A DNA stretch of 64,000 bases, taken from Candidatus Aphodovivens avistercoris. GTDB taxonomy: Bacteria; Actinomycetota; Coriobacteriia; Coriobacteriales; Eggerthellaceae. The position numbers and the translations under genes were made by a program. Under the pieces are notes generated by a model. It was not told the origin of the DNA. It saw only the letters and a list, made by a program, of their open reading frames with translations, and made no database searches. Shown one piece after another: positions 35,602-45,089 of this stretch. Numbering within the stretch: position 1 is the stretch's first letter; each line of letters begins with the position of its first letter. Location of the stretch: contig DVIW01000038.1 of NCBI GenBank assembly GCA_018710945.1, positions 62,001-126,000 on the forward strand, given 5' to 3'.

Positions 35602-36866
35602 TATAGCAGCCGGCCCAACTGCTCGATGAGCGCGTCGACGTGCTGCTTGCCGCACACCAGCGGCGGCAAAAAGCGCAGCGTATGGGGGCCGGTGCAGTTC
35701 AGCAGCAGGCCCTCGTCCAGCCCGCGCAGCACCACGTCGGCAGCATCTGCGCCCTCGTCCAGGTCGGCGGCCACCATAAGGCCGAGGCCGCGCACCTCGC
35801 GCACGGCGGGCAGCGTCGCCAGCCGCTCGCGCAGGTAGGCGCCCACTTCCTTCACGTTGCGCGCGATGGCGCCGTCGGCCAGCTGCTCCAGCGTCGCACG
35901 CGCGGCGGCGACGGCCAGGCAGCTGCCGCCGAAGGTGGAGCCGTGGTCGCCCGGCTGCAGCGCCTCGCCCGCTGCCCCGCGGGCGCAGCAGATGCCCAGC
36001 GGGAAGCCGTCGCCGATGCCCTTGGCGATGGTCACCACATCGGGCGTGATGCCGAAGTTCTGGAAGCCGAACGGCTCGCCCGTGCGGAAGACGCCGCACT
36101 GCACCTCGTCGCAGACGAGCAGCGCGCCGTGTTCCTGCGTGAGGCGGCGGGCCGCCTGCAGGAACTCCGCCGTGCAGGGATGCACGCCGCTTTCGCCCTG
36201 GATGCACTCCACCATGACGGCGCAGATCTCGTACCCGCGCTGCGCGAACAGAAGCTCCAGCGCCCCCACGTCGTTGATCGGAGTGGCGACGAAGCCACCG
36301 GGCAGCGGCTGGAACGCCTCCTGCTTCGCCGGCTGCGCCGTGGCGGCCAGCGAGGCCAGCGTGCGCCCGTGGAAGCTGCCCTCCAGCGTGACGATGAGCT
36401 GCGGCGCCGCCTTCGCGATGGTGCGGGCGGCGTCTTCGTTTGCCCCCTTCGCGCGGGCGCGCGCCGCCGCCTGCTTGCGGGCATGCAGGCGCGCCACCTT
36501 GATGGCGCACTCGTTGGCCTCGGCGCCCGAGTTCGCGAAGAAGCTCTTCCACGGCATGCGGTCGGCCTCGGGAACGCGGGCGTTCAGCAAGTCGGAGACG
36601 GCCTTCGCCACCTCCCCGCGGCCCTCGATGTAGTAGTAGTTGCTCACGTGCATGAGCGTGGCGGCCTGGTTCTGGACGGCCTCCACCACCGCCGGGTGGC
36701 AGTGCCCCAGCGACAGCACGCCAATGCCGCCGATGAAGTCCAGGTAGCGGCGGCCCTTGTCATCGACCGCCTCCATGCCCGAACCGCTCACCAGCTCCAC
36801 CGGCTTGCGGCCGAACGTCGCCATCACGTAGTCTTTTTCCAGTTCCCGCTGTTCAGCGAGGGTCAT
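35601..36866 (-). CDS. argD: Acetylornithine aminotransferase
   Basis: A 421-residue class III PLP aminotransferase starting after AAGGAGC. It has YLDFIGGIGVLSLGHCHPAV near the start, FANSGAEANECAIKVAR, LLVCDEVQCGVFRTG, and the PLP lysine in VTIAKGIGDGFPLG. It transfers the amino group of glutamate to N-acetylglutamate semialdehyde. A short charged insert (KQAAARARAKGANEDAARTIAKAAP) before LIVTLEGSFHGRT is slightly longer than usual. It is coupled to argR by a one-base overlap. Confidence 0.95.
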   Translation of the reverse strand: MTLAEQRELEKDYVMATFGRKPVELVSGSGMEAVDDKGRRYLDFIGGIGVLSLGHCHPAVVEAVQNQAATLMHVSNYYYIEGRGEVAKAVSDLLNARVPEADRMPWKSFFANSGAEANECAIKVARLHARKQAAARARAKGANEDAARTIAKAAPQLIVTLEGSFHGRTLASLAATAQPAKQEAFQPLPGGFVATPINDVGALELLFAQRGYEICAVMVECIQGESGVHPCTAEFLQAARRLTQEHGALLVCDEVQCGVFRTGEPFGFQNFGITPDVVTIAKGIGDGFPLGICCARGAAGEALQPGDHGSTFGGSCLAVAAARATLEQLADGAIARNVKEVGAYLRERLATLPAVREVRGLGLMVAADLDEGADAADVVLRGLDEGLLLNCTGPHTLRFLPPLVCGKQHVDALIEQLGRLL

Positions 36867-36986
36867 CTCCGCTCCTTCCGCATGAGGTCCCGCGTTGCGT
36901 CGCGCTGCGCCATCCAGCCCGTCCGGCCCCGGCGCAGCCCCGGCCCGAAAGCCGCAGCCGCCTTCTGCGGCGGCCGCGCGGGCGCG

Positions 36987-37934
36987 CTAGTTGTTCACCG
37001 CCAGCTTCGACGCGAAATTGCCCAGGGGCTTCGCCTCGAAGCTCTCCACGTCGGCCGGCTGCGTCACCATGGTGCCGATGCCCTTGTCGGTGAGCAGCTC
37101 CAGCAAAAGCGCGTGGGGCGTGGTGCCGTTGATGATGTGGGCACGGTGCACGCCGGCGTCGAGCGCGTGCACGCACGAGCGCATCTTGGGCACCATGCCC
37201 GTGGACAGCGTGCCGCCCTCCACCAGGGCGCGCGCCTCGTCCAGCATCATGCTGGAAACCAGCGTGTCCTTGTCGTCGAAGTCCTCGTAGAGCCCGTCCA
37301 CGTCGGTGAGGAACACCACCTTGTGCGCGCCGATGGCCGCGGCCACATGCCCCGCCACCACGTCGGCGTTCACGTTGTAGAAGCCGCCGTCCTCGCCCAC
37401 GCCCACCGTGGCCAGCACGGGAATGAAGTCGCTGTCCACCAGGTCTTCCAGAAGCTGGGCGTTGATGCGCTCCACCTTGCCCACGCGCCCCAGGCGCGGG
37501 TCGGCCTGGCTGGCCACGATGGTGCCCGCATCGGCGCCGCTCACGCCCACGGCCAGGTTGCCGTGCAGGTTCAGCGCCGCCACCAGCTCCTGGTTCACCT
37601 TGCCGGTGAGCACCGTGCGCACCACCTCCATGGCCGCGTCGTCGGTGACGCGCTGCCCGTCGATGAACTGCACGTCCAGCTGCTCGCGGTTCATCGCCTC
37701 GGTGATGGCCTTGCCGCCGCCGTGCACCAGCACGGGGTTCACCCCGATGATCTTCAGCAGCACGATGTCGGCCATCACGTCGGCGCGCAGCTTGGCGTCC
37801 ACCATCGCCGCCCCGCCGTACTTGATGACCACCGTCTTGCCCGTGGCGTTCTTGATCCACGGCATGGCCTCGGCCAAAACCTCAGCCGTCAAACTGGAAA
37901 CCCCGTCAGGCCGCGTATCCTTGTCGTACTTCAT
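36987..37934 (-). CDS. argB: Acetylglutamate kinase
   Basis: A 315-residue amino-acid kinase starting after AGGAG. It has TVVIKYGGAAMVD at the nucleotide site, VLVHGGGKAITEAMNR for the substrate, and GEDGGFYNVNADVVAGHVAAAIGAHKVVFLTDVDGLY. It phosphorylates N-acetylglutamate and is usually the arginine-feedback step. It sits between argJ and argD. Confidence 0.96.
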   Translation of the reverse strand: MKYDKDTRPDGVSSLTAEVLAEAMPWIKNATGKTVVIKYGGAAMVDAKLRADVMADIVLLKIIGVNPVLVHGGGKAITEAMNREQLDVQFIDGQRVTDDAAMEVVRTVLTGKVNQELVAALNLHGNLAVGVSGADAGTIVASQADPRLGRVGKVERINAQLLEDLVDSDFIPVLATVGVGEDGGFYNVNADVVAGHVAAAIGAHKVVFLTDVDGLYEDFDDKDTLVSSMMLDEARALVEGGTLSTGMVPKMRSCVHALDAGVHRAHIINGTTPHALLLELLTDKGIGTMVTQPADVESFEAKPLGNFASKLAVNN

Positions 37935-38115
37935 ACCCCGCTCCTATCCAACCTGAAACCCCGGTCGCTCGCGAATTCCAAAGAGGGAAAGCCCAGAAGC
38001 AAAAACCGCCTCCAGCCCCATCAACGCCGCAACAACCCCATCCCCCACCCGAGCAGACCACATCACCACTCCAAGAAAGGGGCCACCCCTCCCCATCGGC
38101 TCGCGCCTTCAAGAA

Positions 38116-38243
38116 GGCGCGGCCCCCTCAGGGGCGGGGGCTCGCGCGCAGTTCCGCAGCCCCTTTGGTCGCGATCGCAGATCGCGACCCGCAAAGGGCG
38201 AGGACTGTCTGAGCACGTGCCCCGCCCCTGAGGGGGCCGCGCC
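38116..38243. repeat. Nested palindromic element, copy 2, between argJ and argB
   Basis: Perfect 24-base outer arms are 38116-38139 (GGCGCGGCCCCCTCAGGGGC...) and 38220-38243. The inner stem is CCCTTTG/CAAAGGG plus GTCGCGATC/GATCGCGAC. Internal-loop strands read CTCGCGCGCAGTTCCGCAGC and GCGAGGACTGTCTGAGCAC, matching the copies at 18410-18613 (inverted) and 49253-49368. It lies 31 bases after the argJ stop; the rest of the 340-base gap shows no gene. Confidence 0.85.
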
Positions 38244-38274
38244 CGCCGGCCAAAGGCCGGCGACCAACCGATGA

Positions 38275-39621
38275 TTACGTGCGATAGTCCCCGTTGATGG
38301 TGATGTAGTCATGCGAGAAATCGCAGGTCCACATCGTCGCCGCCGCGTCGCCCGCGCCCAGATCGATGTCCAGCACGATCTCGTCCTGCTCGAAGCGGCG
38401 CAGCGCCTCGTCCTCGTCGAACGGCACCGTCAGCCCGCCGCGGCACACCGGCAGCCCCATGATGTCGATGGCCGCGTCCTGCTGGCGAAACGCTGCGCCC
38501 GAGCGCCCGATGGCGGCGGCGATGCGCCCCCAGTTGGCGTCGTGGCCGGTGACGGCCGTCTTCACCAGCGGCGAGTTCGCCACCGTGCGCGCCGCCGCAT
38601 CGGCGTCGGCTGCGCTGGCGGCTCCCGTCACGTTCACCGTCACCAGGCGCGTGGCCCCTTCGCCGTCCGACGCCATCTGGCGCGCCAGGTTCACGCACAC
38701 CGCCTTGAGCGTCGCCAAAAACGCCTCGTAGGCCGGCGTCCCCACGGCGAAGGGCGCTGCGCCCGCCGGAGCCGCTGCGCCGCTGGCGAACATCAGGCAC
38801 GTGTCGTTGGTGGAGGTGTCGGAATCCACCGTCACGCGGTTGAAGCTGCCGTTCACCGCCTCGACCAGCGCCGTGTGCAGCGCGTCGGCGGAAAGCGGCG
38901 CGTCGGTGGTGATGACGCTGATCATCGTGGCCATGTTCGGCATGATCATGCCCGAGCCCTTCGCCATGCCGCCCACCGTGAACGTGCAGCCGTCGTAGCC
39001 CACGCCGTCGCCCGAAAACGTCGCTGCGGCCTCCTTGGGATGCGTGTCGGTGGTCATGATGGCGCGCGCCGCGTCGTGCCCGCCCTCGCGCGAGAGCTTC
39101 TCCAGCGCGGCGGGAACGCCCGTGCGGAACGGATCGAGCGGCAGGTGCTCGCCGATGACGCCCGTGGACGCCACCATCACCTCCTGCTCGGGGCAGCCCA
39201 CCGCGTCGGCGGCGATGCGTGCCATCTCGCGCGCCGCCTCCAGGCCGCGCTCGCCGGTGGCCGCGTTCGCGATGCCGGAGTTCACCACCACGGCGCGCGC
39301 GATGCCGTAGGACACGCCGTCCAGATGCTCGCGCGACACGGTGACGGGCGCGGCGCAGAACACGTTCTGTGTGAACGTGCCCGCGCAGGCGCACGGCTCG
39401 TCGGCCGCCACCAGCGCCAGGTCGAACCGCTCGGGGTTCTTGCGGAAGCCCGCGTGCACGCCCGCCGCCGCGAAGCCGCGCGCGCTGGTCACCCCGCCGC
39501 CGTCCACGAACGCCACGCCCTCCGGCGCGCCGCCGCAGCGCCGCGCGCCCGCGCGCTGCGCGAGCGGCGTCAGGTCATCGACCGGAACCGGATGCGCCGA
39601 GGGCATCTCCTTGTCCACCAT
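38275..39621 (-). CDS. argJ: Bifunctional glutamate N-acetyltransferase / amino-acid acetyltransferase
   Basis: A 448-residue protein from the ATG at 39621. It carries the self-cleavage site of the ArgJ family with the nucleophilic Thr in the MAKGSGMIMPNMATMISVITTDA stretch. Conserved AVVVNSGIANAATGERG and DTSTNDTCLMFASG are present. It recycles the acetyl group between acetylornithine and glutamate, so the pathway is cyclic. A longer open frame upstream (to 39675) lacks family sequence. The C-terminus CDFSHDYITINGDYRT is the usual end. Confidence 0.95.
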   Translation of the reverse strand: MVDKEMPSAHPVPVDDLTPLAQRAGARRCGGAPEGVAFVDGGGVTSARGFAAAGVHAGFRKNPERFDLALVAADEPCACAGTFTQNVFCAAPVTVSREHLDGVSYGIARAVVVNSGIANAATGERGLEAAREMARIAADAVGCPEQEVMVASTGVIGEHLPLDPFRTGVPAALEKLSREGGHDAARAIMTTDTHPKEAAATFSGDGVGYDGCTFTVGGMAKGSGMIMPNMATMISVITTDAPLSADALHTALVEAVNGSFNRVTVDSDTSTNDTCLMFASGAAAPAGAAPFAVGTPAYEAFLATLKAVCVNLARQMASDGEGATRLVTVNVTGAASAADADAAARTVANSPLVKTAVTGHDANWGRIAAAIGRSGAAFRQQDAAIDIMGLPVCRGGLTVPFDEDEALRRFEQDEIVLDIDLGAGDAAATMWTCDFSHDYITINGDYRT

Positions 39622-39710
39622 CCTGGCCTCGCCTTCCTTTCCGCATACTGTCCCCTTGATTGCACGAGCCGACATTATGCGCCTAAATATTCAGTTTTCT
39701 GTTACCTTTT

Positions 39711-39724
39711 TGCAAAAATATGCA
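39711..39724. promoter_or_regulatory. Candidate ARG box upstream of argJ
   Basis: TGCATATTTTTGCA (minus strand) matches the ARG-box pattern TGMATWWWWATKCA at 13 of 14 positions. An ARG half-site, ATTCA after an AT run, lies at about 39684-39693. The 39670-39740 region is strikingly AT-rich. ArgR is encoded in the same operon. Confidence 0.5.
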
Positions 39725-39854
39725 GAATTCCGAAACTCGTCACATTTGGAAGCGAACGGGGCAAAGCGCGCGCAACCCGGCGCCCCGCCGCGCCGCGAAC
39801 CGCCGCCCAGCGCAAGCCCGGGCCGCGCCCGCCGCGCACGGCGGAACGCGCGCG

Positions 39855-40919
39855 CTACACGGAAAGCGAAACGCCCGAAAGCCCCGCGTCCTGCGGCAGG
39901 CCGAACACGATGTTGGCGCACTGCACCGCCTGGCCCGCCGCGCCCTTGCCCAGGTTGTCGATGGCGCACACCGCCACGAGCGCATGCGCCGGCTCCGACA
40001 GCGCCAGGCCGATGTGCGCGCGGTTCGTGCCCGCCACCGACGCCGTGCGCGGCATCGCGCCGTCCCCCAGCACGGCGACGAAGGGGCTGCCCTCATAGGC
40101 GCGGCGGTACAGCGCGCGGTAGTGCTCGATGTCGCGGGGAGCGTCGTCGGACAGCGGCAGCGTCACCGTGGACAGCAGGCCGCGGCCGAGCGGGGCCAGA
40201 TGCGGCGTGAACACCACGCGGCCCGGCATTCCCAGGATCTGCTCGATCTCCGGCGTGTGGCGGTGCGTCCCCACGCCGTAGGCTTCCAGGTTCGCGTCGG
40301 CGAAGCAGAAGTGCGTGCGCTGCGTGGCCTTCTTGCCCGCGCCCGTCACGCCCGAAACGGCGTCCACCACCACCGGCGCGCCCTCGCGCACCAGCCCGGC
40401 GCGCACGGCGGGCGCGGCGGCCAGCGAGGTGGCCGTGGGATAGCAGCCCGCGCAGGCCACCAGCACGGCCTCGCCTGCGGCGTGGGCCGTCGCGACGCGC
40501 GCCAGCTCGTCGCCGGAAAGCTCGGGCAGGCCGAACGCCGCGCGCGCCAGCAGGTCCTTCTGCGTGTGGGGCACCTTGTACCACTGCTCGTACACCGCCG
40601 GGTCCTTCAGGCGGAAGTCGGCCGAAAGGTCCACCACCGAGATGCCGCGCTCAAGGAAACCCGGCGCCGCCGCCAGCGCGGCCGTATGGGGAACCGCCAG
40701 AAACACCACGTCGCACGCGTCCAATGCTGCGTCGTCATGGGACAAAAAGCGCAGGTCGCACACGCCCTCGAACGCAGGGTAGGCGTCGGCTGCGCGCTGG
40801 CCGGCCAGCTCGCTGGACGTGATGGCGACCAGTTGGAAATCGGGATGCGCGCTCAGCAGCCGCATCAGCTCCATTCCCGCGAAACCCGCCGCCCCTACAA
40901 CGCCTGCCTTCATAGCCAT
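39855..40919 (-). CDS. argC: N-acetyl-gamma-glutamyl-phosphate reductase
   Basis: A 354-residue protein; the ATG at 40919 has AAGGAAGAGG about 11 bases upstream, better than the ATG at 40913. It has the NADP-binding VGAAGFAGMELMRLL and the active-site cysteine in VACAGCYPTATSLA. It reduces N-acetylglutamyl phosphate to the semialdehyde. It is first in the arg series, but the AT-rich control region between it and argJ suggests that argJ onward can be transcribed separately. Confidence 0.96.
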   Translation of the reverse strand: MAMKAGVVGAAGFAGMELMRLLSAHPDFQLVAITSSELAGQRAADAYPAFEGVCDLRFLSHDDAALDACDVVFLAVPHTAALAAAPGFLERGISVVDLSADFRLKDPAVYEQWYKVPHTQKDLLARAAFGLPELSGDELARVATAHAAGEAVLVACAGCYPTATSLAAAPAVRAGLVREGAPVVVDAVSGVTGAGKKATQRTHFCFADANLEAYGVGTHRHTPEIEQILGMPGRVVFTPHLAPLGRGLLSTVTLPLSDDAPRDIEHYRALYRRAYEGSPFVAVLGDGAMPRTASVAGTNRAHIGLALSEPAHALVAVCAIDNLGKGAAGQAVQCANIVFGLPQDAGLSGVSLSV

Positions 40920-40988
40920 GTGCCGTGTCGCCTCTTCCTTCGCCGTTCCGTTCGCTTTCGTCCTGCGCGCCGCCTGTGGGCGCGCGCG

Positions 40989-42833
40989 TCACTTGTTGGT
41001 GGTGTGCCGGTAGGTGGGGACGGCCTCTTCCAAAATGCGGATGGCCTCCTCGTCGGTCATCGACAGCGACTGCTCCAGCTCCTGAAGCTTCGCCGCCACC
41101 TCGTCGTAGCTGATCTCCTGGCCGGTGGACACCATGATGGAGTGGTTGTCGGTGGGAAGCGTGCTCTCCTCGTCCATGAGCAGCTCCTCGTACATCTTCT
41201 CGCCCTCGCGCAGGCCTGTGAACACGATCTTAATGTCCACGTCGGGCGTGAGGCCCGACAGCTGGATGAGACCCTTCGCCAGATCGACGATCTTCACCGG
41301 CTCGCCCATGTCCAGGATGAATATCTCGCCGCCGCGCGCCATGCCGCCCGCTTGGATGACCAGGCGCGACGCCTCGGGAATGGTCATGAAGTAGCGCTCA
41401 ATGTCGGGGTGGGTCACCGTCACGGGGCCGCCCTCGGCTATCTGGCGGCGAAACACCGGGATCACGCTGCCGTTGGAGCCCAGCACGTTGCCGAAGCGCA
41501 CGGCGGTGAAGATGGTCTTGGAAGTGCGCGCGTAGTACTGCATCACCATCTCGCCCATGCGCTTGGTGGCGCCCATCACGCTGGTGGGGTTCACCGCCTT
41601 GTCCGTGGAGATGAAGATGAAGCGGTCGGCGCCGTAGGCATCGGCGGCGCGGACGGTGTTCAGCGTGCCGAACACGTTGTTGTGCACCGCCTCGCGCGGG
41701 CAGGCCTCCATCAGCGGCACGTGCTTGTGCGCCGCCGCATGGAACACCGCCGAGGGGCGGTACTTCGCGAAGATGTCGTCGATGCGGCGCTCGTCGCACA
41801 CGTTGCCGATCTCCACGCGGATGTCGATGTCGTCGTATTCGCGCACGAGGTCGTTGCGCAGCAGGTAGGCGTCGTTCTCGTACATGTCGAAGATGACGAT
41901 GCGCGCGGGCGCCACCTGGCACAGCTGGCGCACCAGCTCGCTGCCGATGGAGCCGCCGCCGCCGGTGACCAGCACGCACTCGCCGGAGATGTAGCCCGAC
42001 ACGGCGCGGGTGTTCAGCACGATCTCCTCGCGGCCCAGAAGGTCGGCCACATCCACGTCGCGCAGCTTCACGTCGCCCACCTCGTCCAGCGACAGCTCGC
42101 GGATGTTGGGCAGGGTGCGCAGCTTGCAGTCGGTCTTGGTGCATTCGCCGTAGATGCGCTTGCGCTCGTCAATGCTGGCCGAGGGGATGGCCACCACGAT
42201 CTGCTCGATGCCGTACTTCTCGGCCAGCTCCACGATGTCGTCGGTGGTGCCCTCCACCTTCACGCCGTGGATGCGGCTGCCGCGCTTGGCGGGGTCGTCG
42301 TCGGTGGCCACCAGGGGGATGCCCGGCATAAGTGGGTCCTTCGAGGCCATGCGCCCGATGGCCAGCGAGCCGGTCTCGCCCGCGCCCACCACCAGGGTGC
42401 GCGGACGGTCGGCCGCGCGCTGGGTGGAGGTGAACGCGCGGCGCTTCTGGCGGAAGATGCGCAGCATGAAGCGCGTGCCGCCCAGCAGCAGGATCAGCAG
42501 GATGCACGAGCCGAAGAACACGCGGATGGGCAGGCGCACGTCAATGACCCACAGAAACACGGCGCCTACCAGGGTGGACAGCACCACGGCCAGCACGATT
42601 TGGATGGCCTCATCGATGCTGGCGTACTCCCACAGGTTGTTGTACAGCTTGAACAGCGCCAGCGACAGCACGTTGATGACGGCCAGGATGCCCAGGATGA
42701 AGTAGATCTCGTTGTTAACGAACACCTCGTCCACGACATTGGTCAGAAGCGATGCCAGCCAGTAGGCAGCGTACGTCAGCACGATGTCCAACAGCAGCAG
42801 AACCGCCGTGCGCCTTGTGATATGAGCGTCCAA
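40989..42833 (-). CDS. FlaA1/CapD-like membrane nucleoside-diphosphate-sugar dehydratase
   Basis: About 614 residues if read from the TTG at 42833, which has AGGGGG 11 bases upstream and places the first TM at residue 10 as in the family; a GTG at 42890 is possible. Four TM segments come first, then a CoA-binding-like domain (TLVVGAGETGSLAIGRM). The catalytic Rossmann domain follows, with VTGGGGSIGSELVRQL, SVMGATKRMGEMVMQYYAR and RFGNVLGSNGSVIP. These enzymes make UDP-4-keto-6-deoxy sugars for capsule, glycan or glycoprotein synthesis. It is divergent from gshA. Confidence 0.88.
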   Translation of the reverse strand: MDAHITRRTAVLLLLDIVLTYAAYWLASLLTNVVDEVFVNNEIYFILGILAVINVLSLALFKLYNNLWEYASIDEAIQIVLAVVLSTLVGAVFLWVIDVRLPIRVFFGSCILLILLLGGTRFMLRIFRQKRRAFTSTQRAADRPRTLVVGAGETGSLAIGRMASKDPLMPGIPLVATDDDPAKRGSRIHGVKVEGTTDDIVELAEKYGIEQIVVAIPSASIDERKRIYGECTKTDCKLRTLPNIRELSLDEVGDVKLRDVDVADLLGREEIVLNTRAVSGYISGECVLVTGGGGSIGSELVRQLCQVAPARIVIFDMYENDAYLLRNDLVREYDDIDIRVEIGNVCDERRIDDIFAKYRPSAVFHAAAHKHVPLMEACPREAVHNNVFGTLNTVRAADAYGADRFIFISTDKAVNPTSVMGATKRMGEMVMQYYARTSKTIFTAVRFGNVLGSNGSVIPVFRRQIAEGGPVTVTHPDIERYFMTIPEASRLVIQAGGMARGGEIFILDMGEPVKIVDLAKGLIQLSGLTPDVDIKIVFTGLREGEKMYEELLMDEESTLPTDNHSIMVSTGQEISYDEVAAKLQELEQSLSMTDEEAIRILEEAVPTYRHTTNK

Positions 42834-42971
42834 GCCCGGCCAAGCCCCCTTACGGGAAATGGAATCATTCCGAATTGCAGCACCCCGCACGGGGCGGGGC
42901 GTTCGATGTGGCTATTGTATACAAAGTCAGTGGCCGTTGCAGAAAATGCAGGGAAAGGGGAAACCCGGTAC

Positions 42972-44279
42972 ATGAATACTACAGCCGGCAAGGCGGCTTC
43001 CTCGGCGCGGGGCGCGGCGGACGCCCAGCCCGCGCGCGAGCAGAACATCGCGGCGGTGGTCGCGTACTTCGAAAGCGGCATCAAGCCGGCGGACCAGCCG
43101 CCGGCCGTGGGAATAGAGCTTGAGCACACCATCGTGAGCAGCGACGGCGGCCCGGTGGGCTACCGCGGCGAGCGCGGGGTGGCGTGGCTTTTGGAGCGGC
43201 TGAGCGCGCGCTACCCGCAGCAGACCCGCGACGCCGAGGGCGACCTGATCGGCGTGGCGCGGCCGGGCGAGGCCATCACCATCGAGCCCGCCTCCCAGGT
43301 GGAGCTTTCGGCCGGGCCCTTCACCGCGCTCTCGGACGCGCAGCGCGTCTTCGACGGTTTCGAAGAGCTGCTTGCCGACGAGCTGGCGCCCTTCGGCATG
43401 AAGGCGCTTACCGTAGGCTACCACCCCACCGCGAAGGCGGCGGATCTGGAGCTCATCCCCAAGCGGCGCTACCGCTTCATGAACCTGTACTTCGAGCAGC
43501 GCGGTCCCTACGGCATGCGCATGATGCGCGGCAGCGCCTCCACGCAGGTGTCCATCGACTACCGCAGCGTGCAAGACTGCCTGCGCAAGCTGCGCCTGGC
43601 CGGCACCGCCGGTCCGCTGCTGGCGCTTCTGGCCGACAACGCGCCCGTCTTCGAGGGGGCGCCCCGCCCCTGCAAGCTGGTGCGCACGAAGATCTGGCGG
43701 GAGTGCGATCCCGACCGCTGCGGCATCGTGCCCGGCTCGCTGGATGCGGGCTTCACCCTGCGCGACTACGCGGAGTACCTGCTGGACACCCCCGCCATCT
43801 TGGTGCCGTGCCGCAAGGAGGGCGTCTGCTACACCGAGCGCACCTTCGGCGAGGTATACGCGGACGCACCGATGACCCGCGAGCAGGTGGAGCACATGGC
43901 ATCGATGTTCTTCACCGACGCGCGGCTGAAGACCTACCTGGAGATCCGCCCCGCCGACGCGCTGCCCATCCCCTGCGCGCTGGCCTACGCCGCCGTGGTG
44001 AAGGGGCTCTTCTACGGCGACGCGCAGCTGGACGCGCTCGACGCGCTGTTCGCCGGCCTGGGCGAGGCCGACGTGGAAGCCGCCAAGGACGCGCTGATGG
44101 CCCAAGGCTACGCGGCGACCGTTTACGGCCAGCCGGCGGGCCAGCTTATCGACCGGCTGCTGGAGGTGGCCGAAGGCGGGCTGCCCGCCGAAGAGCGCGC
44201 GTTCTTGAAGCCGCTGGCAGACCTCGCCGCACAGCGCGTCACGCTGGCCGATCTCGCGGAGATGGGGCGGCGCGGCTAG
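42972..44279 (+). CDS. Glutamate-cysteine ligase (GCS2-type)
   Basis: A 435-residue protein from the ATG at 42972. It carries VGIELEHTIVSSDGGPVGY and ITIEPASQVELSAGPF, and the following YHPTAKAADLELIPKRRYRFMNLYF is typical of the GCS2/EgtA-like family that joins glutamate and cysteine using ATP. No glutathione synthetase is adjacent, so the product could feed gamma-glutamylcysteine or a related thiol. The intergenic region with the minus-strand dehydratase holds a TGTATACA palindrome. Confidence 0.8.
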   Translation: MNTTAGKAASSARGAADAQPAREQNIAAVVAYFESGIKPADQPPAVGIELEHTIVSSDGGPVGYRGERGVAWLLERLSARYPQQTRDAEGDLIGVARPGEAITIEPASQVELSAGPFTALSDAQRVFDGFEELLADELAPFGMKALTVGYHPTAKAADLELIPKRRYRFMNLYFEQRGPYGMRMMRGSASTQVSIDYRSVQDCLRKLRLAGTAGPLLALLADNAPVFEGAPRPCKLVRTKIWRECDPDRCGIVPGSLDAGFTLRDYAEYLLDTPAILVPCRKEGVCYTERTFGEVYADAPMTREQVEHMASMFFTDARLKTYLEIRPADALPIPCALAYAAVVKGLFYGDAQLDALDALFAGLGEADVEAAKDALMAQGYAATVYGQPAGQLIDRLLEVAEGGLPAEERAFLKPLADLAAQRVTLADLAEMGRRG

Positions 44280-44436
44280 CAGCGCCGCCGCCCCTCCGTT
44301 AGACTGGACGAACCGCGAACGTCGGGGCCGCCCGTCCGCACGGCGCGCCCCGTCAACGACGGCGGCGCCTTGCAGCAGGCGCCCCTCCCCTGCGCCGCAG
44401 ACGCTGCGGCGCCGACCGAAGAAAGGAACGCGTTCC

Positions 44437-44865
44437 ATGAGCAACGAAGGCAAGAAGGTCAAGGTCCACTACATCGGCACGCTCGATGACGGCACGAAGT
44501 TCGACTCGTCGTTCGACCGCAACGAGCCGCTGGAGTTCACCTGCGGCGCCGGCCAGATGATCCCCGGCTTCGACGACGCCGTAAAGGACATGGAGGTGGG
44601 GCAGACCATCAAGGCCCACATCCCCGCCGCCCTGGCCTACGGAGAGCGCCGCGACGACATGGTGCAGAAGGTGCCGGTCAGCCAGATTCCCAACGGCGAG
44701 AACCTGCCCGTCGGCCAGACCATCTACATGCGCGCCCCAACCGGCCAGCCCTTCCCCGTGTTCGTGGCCGCCATCGAGGACGGCGTCGTGACGTTCGACA
44801 TGAACCACGAGCTGGCCGGCAAGGACCTGAACTTCGACATCACCCTGCTGGAGGTCTCCGACTAG
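44437..44865 (+). CDS. SlyD-like FKBP peptidyl-prolyl isomerase
   Basis: A 142-residue protein. KVKVHYIGTLDDGTKFDSSFDRNEPLEFTCGAGQMIPGFDDAVKDMEVGQ is the FKBP N-terminal half. The insert-in-flap region follows (residues 70-125, including PTGQPFPVFVAAIEDGVVTFDMNHELAGKDLNF), as in SlyD. It lacks SlyD's metal-binding His-rich tail. It would help folding in the cytoplasm. It lies 157 bases after gshA in the same direction. Confidence 0.9.
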   Translation: MSNEGKKVKVHYIGTLDDGTKFDSSFDRNEPLEFTCGAGQMIPGFDDAVKDMEVGQTIKAHIPAALAYGERRDDMVQKVPVSQIPNGENLPVGQTIYMRAPTGQPFPVFVAAIEDGVVTFDMNHELAGKDLNFDITLLEVSD

Positions 44866-45089
44866 CCAGCCGCAGCAGCGCGCAACCCCGCTGCATCATG
44901 CCGCCACGCGGAGGGCGGGCGGCTCCCAGCGCAGCCGCAACGGGCGGCAGCGCAAGCCACCAGGGCGGCCCAGCCGCATCGGACCTGCCACCCGGGAAGC
45001 GAAACCCCGTTGGCAGCCTTCGAACCGGGCGCCGGTCTTCCGATCGGCGCCCGATCGCGTTTTCGGGCGCACAGCAGCGCGCAGCCGCG

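Noticed and set aside
39720-42971. Plus-strand open frame running across argC and the CapD-like gene into gshA
   Set aside because: Only the part from 42972 has family sequence and a start signal; the rest is antisense to two clear genes.
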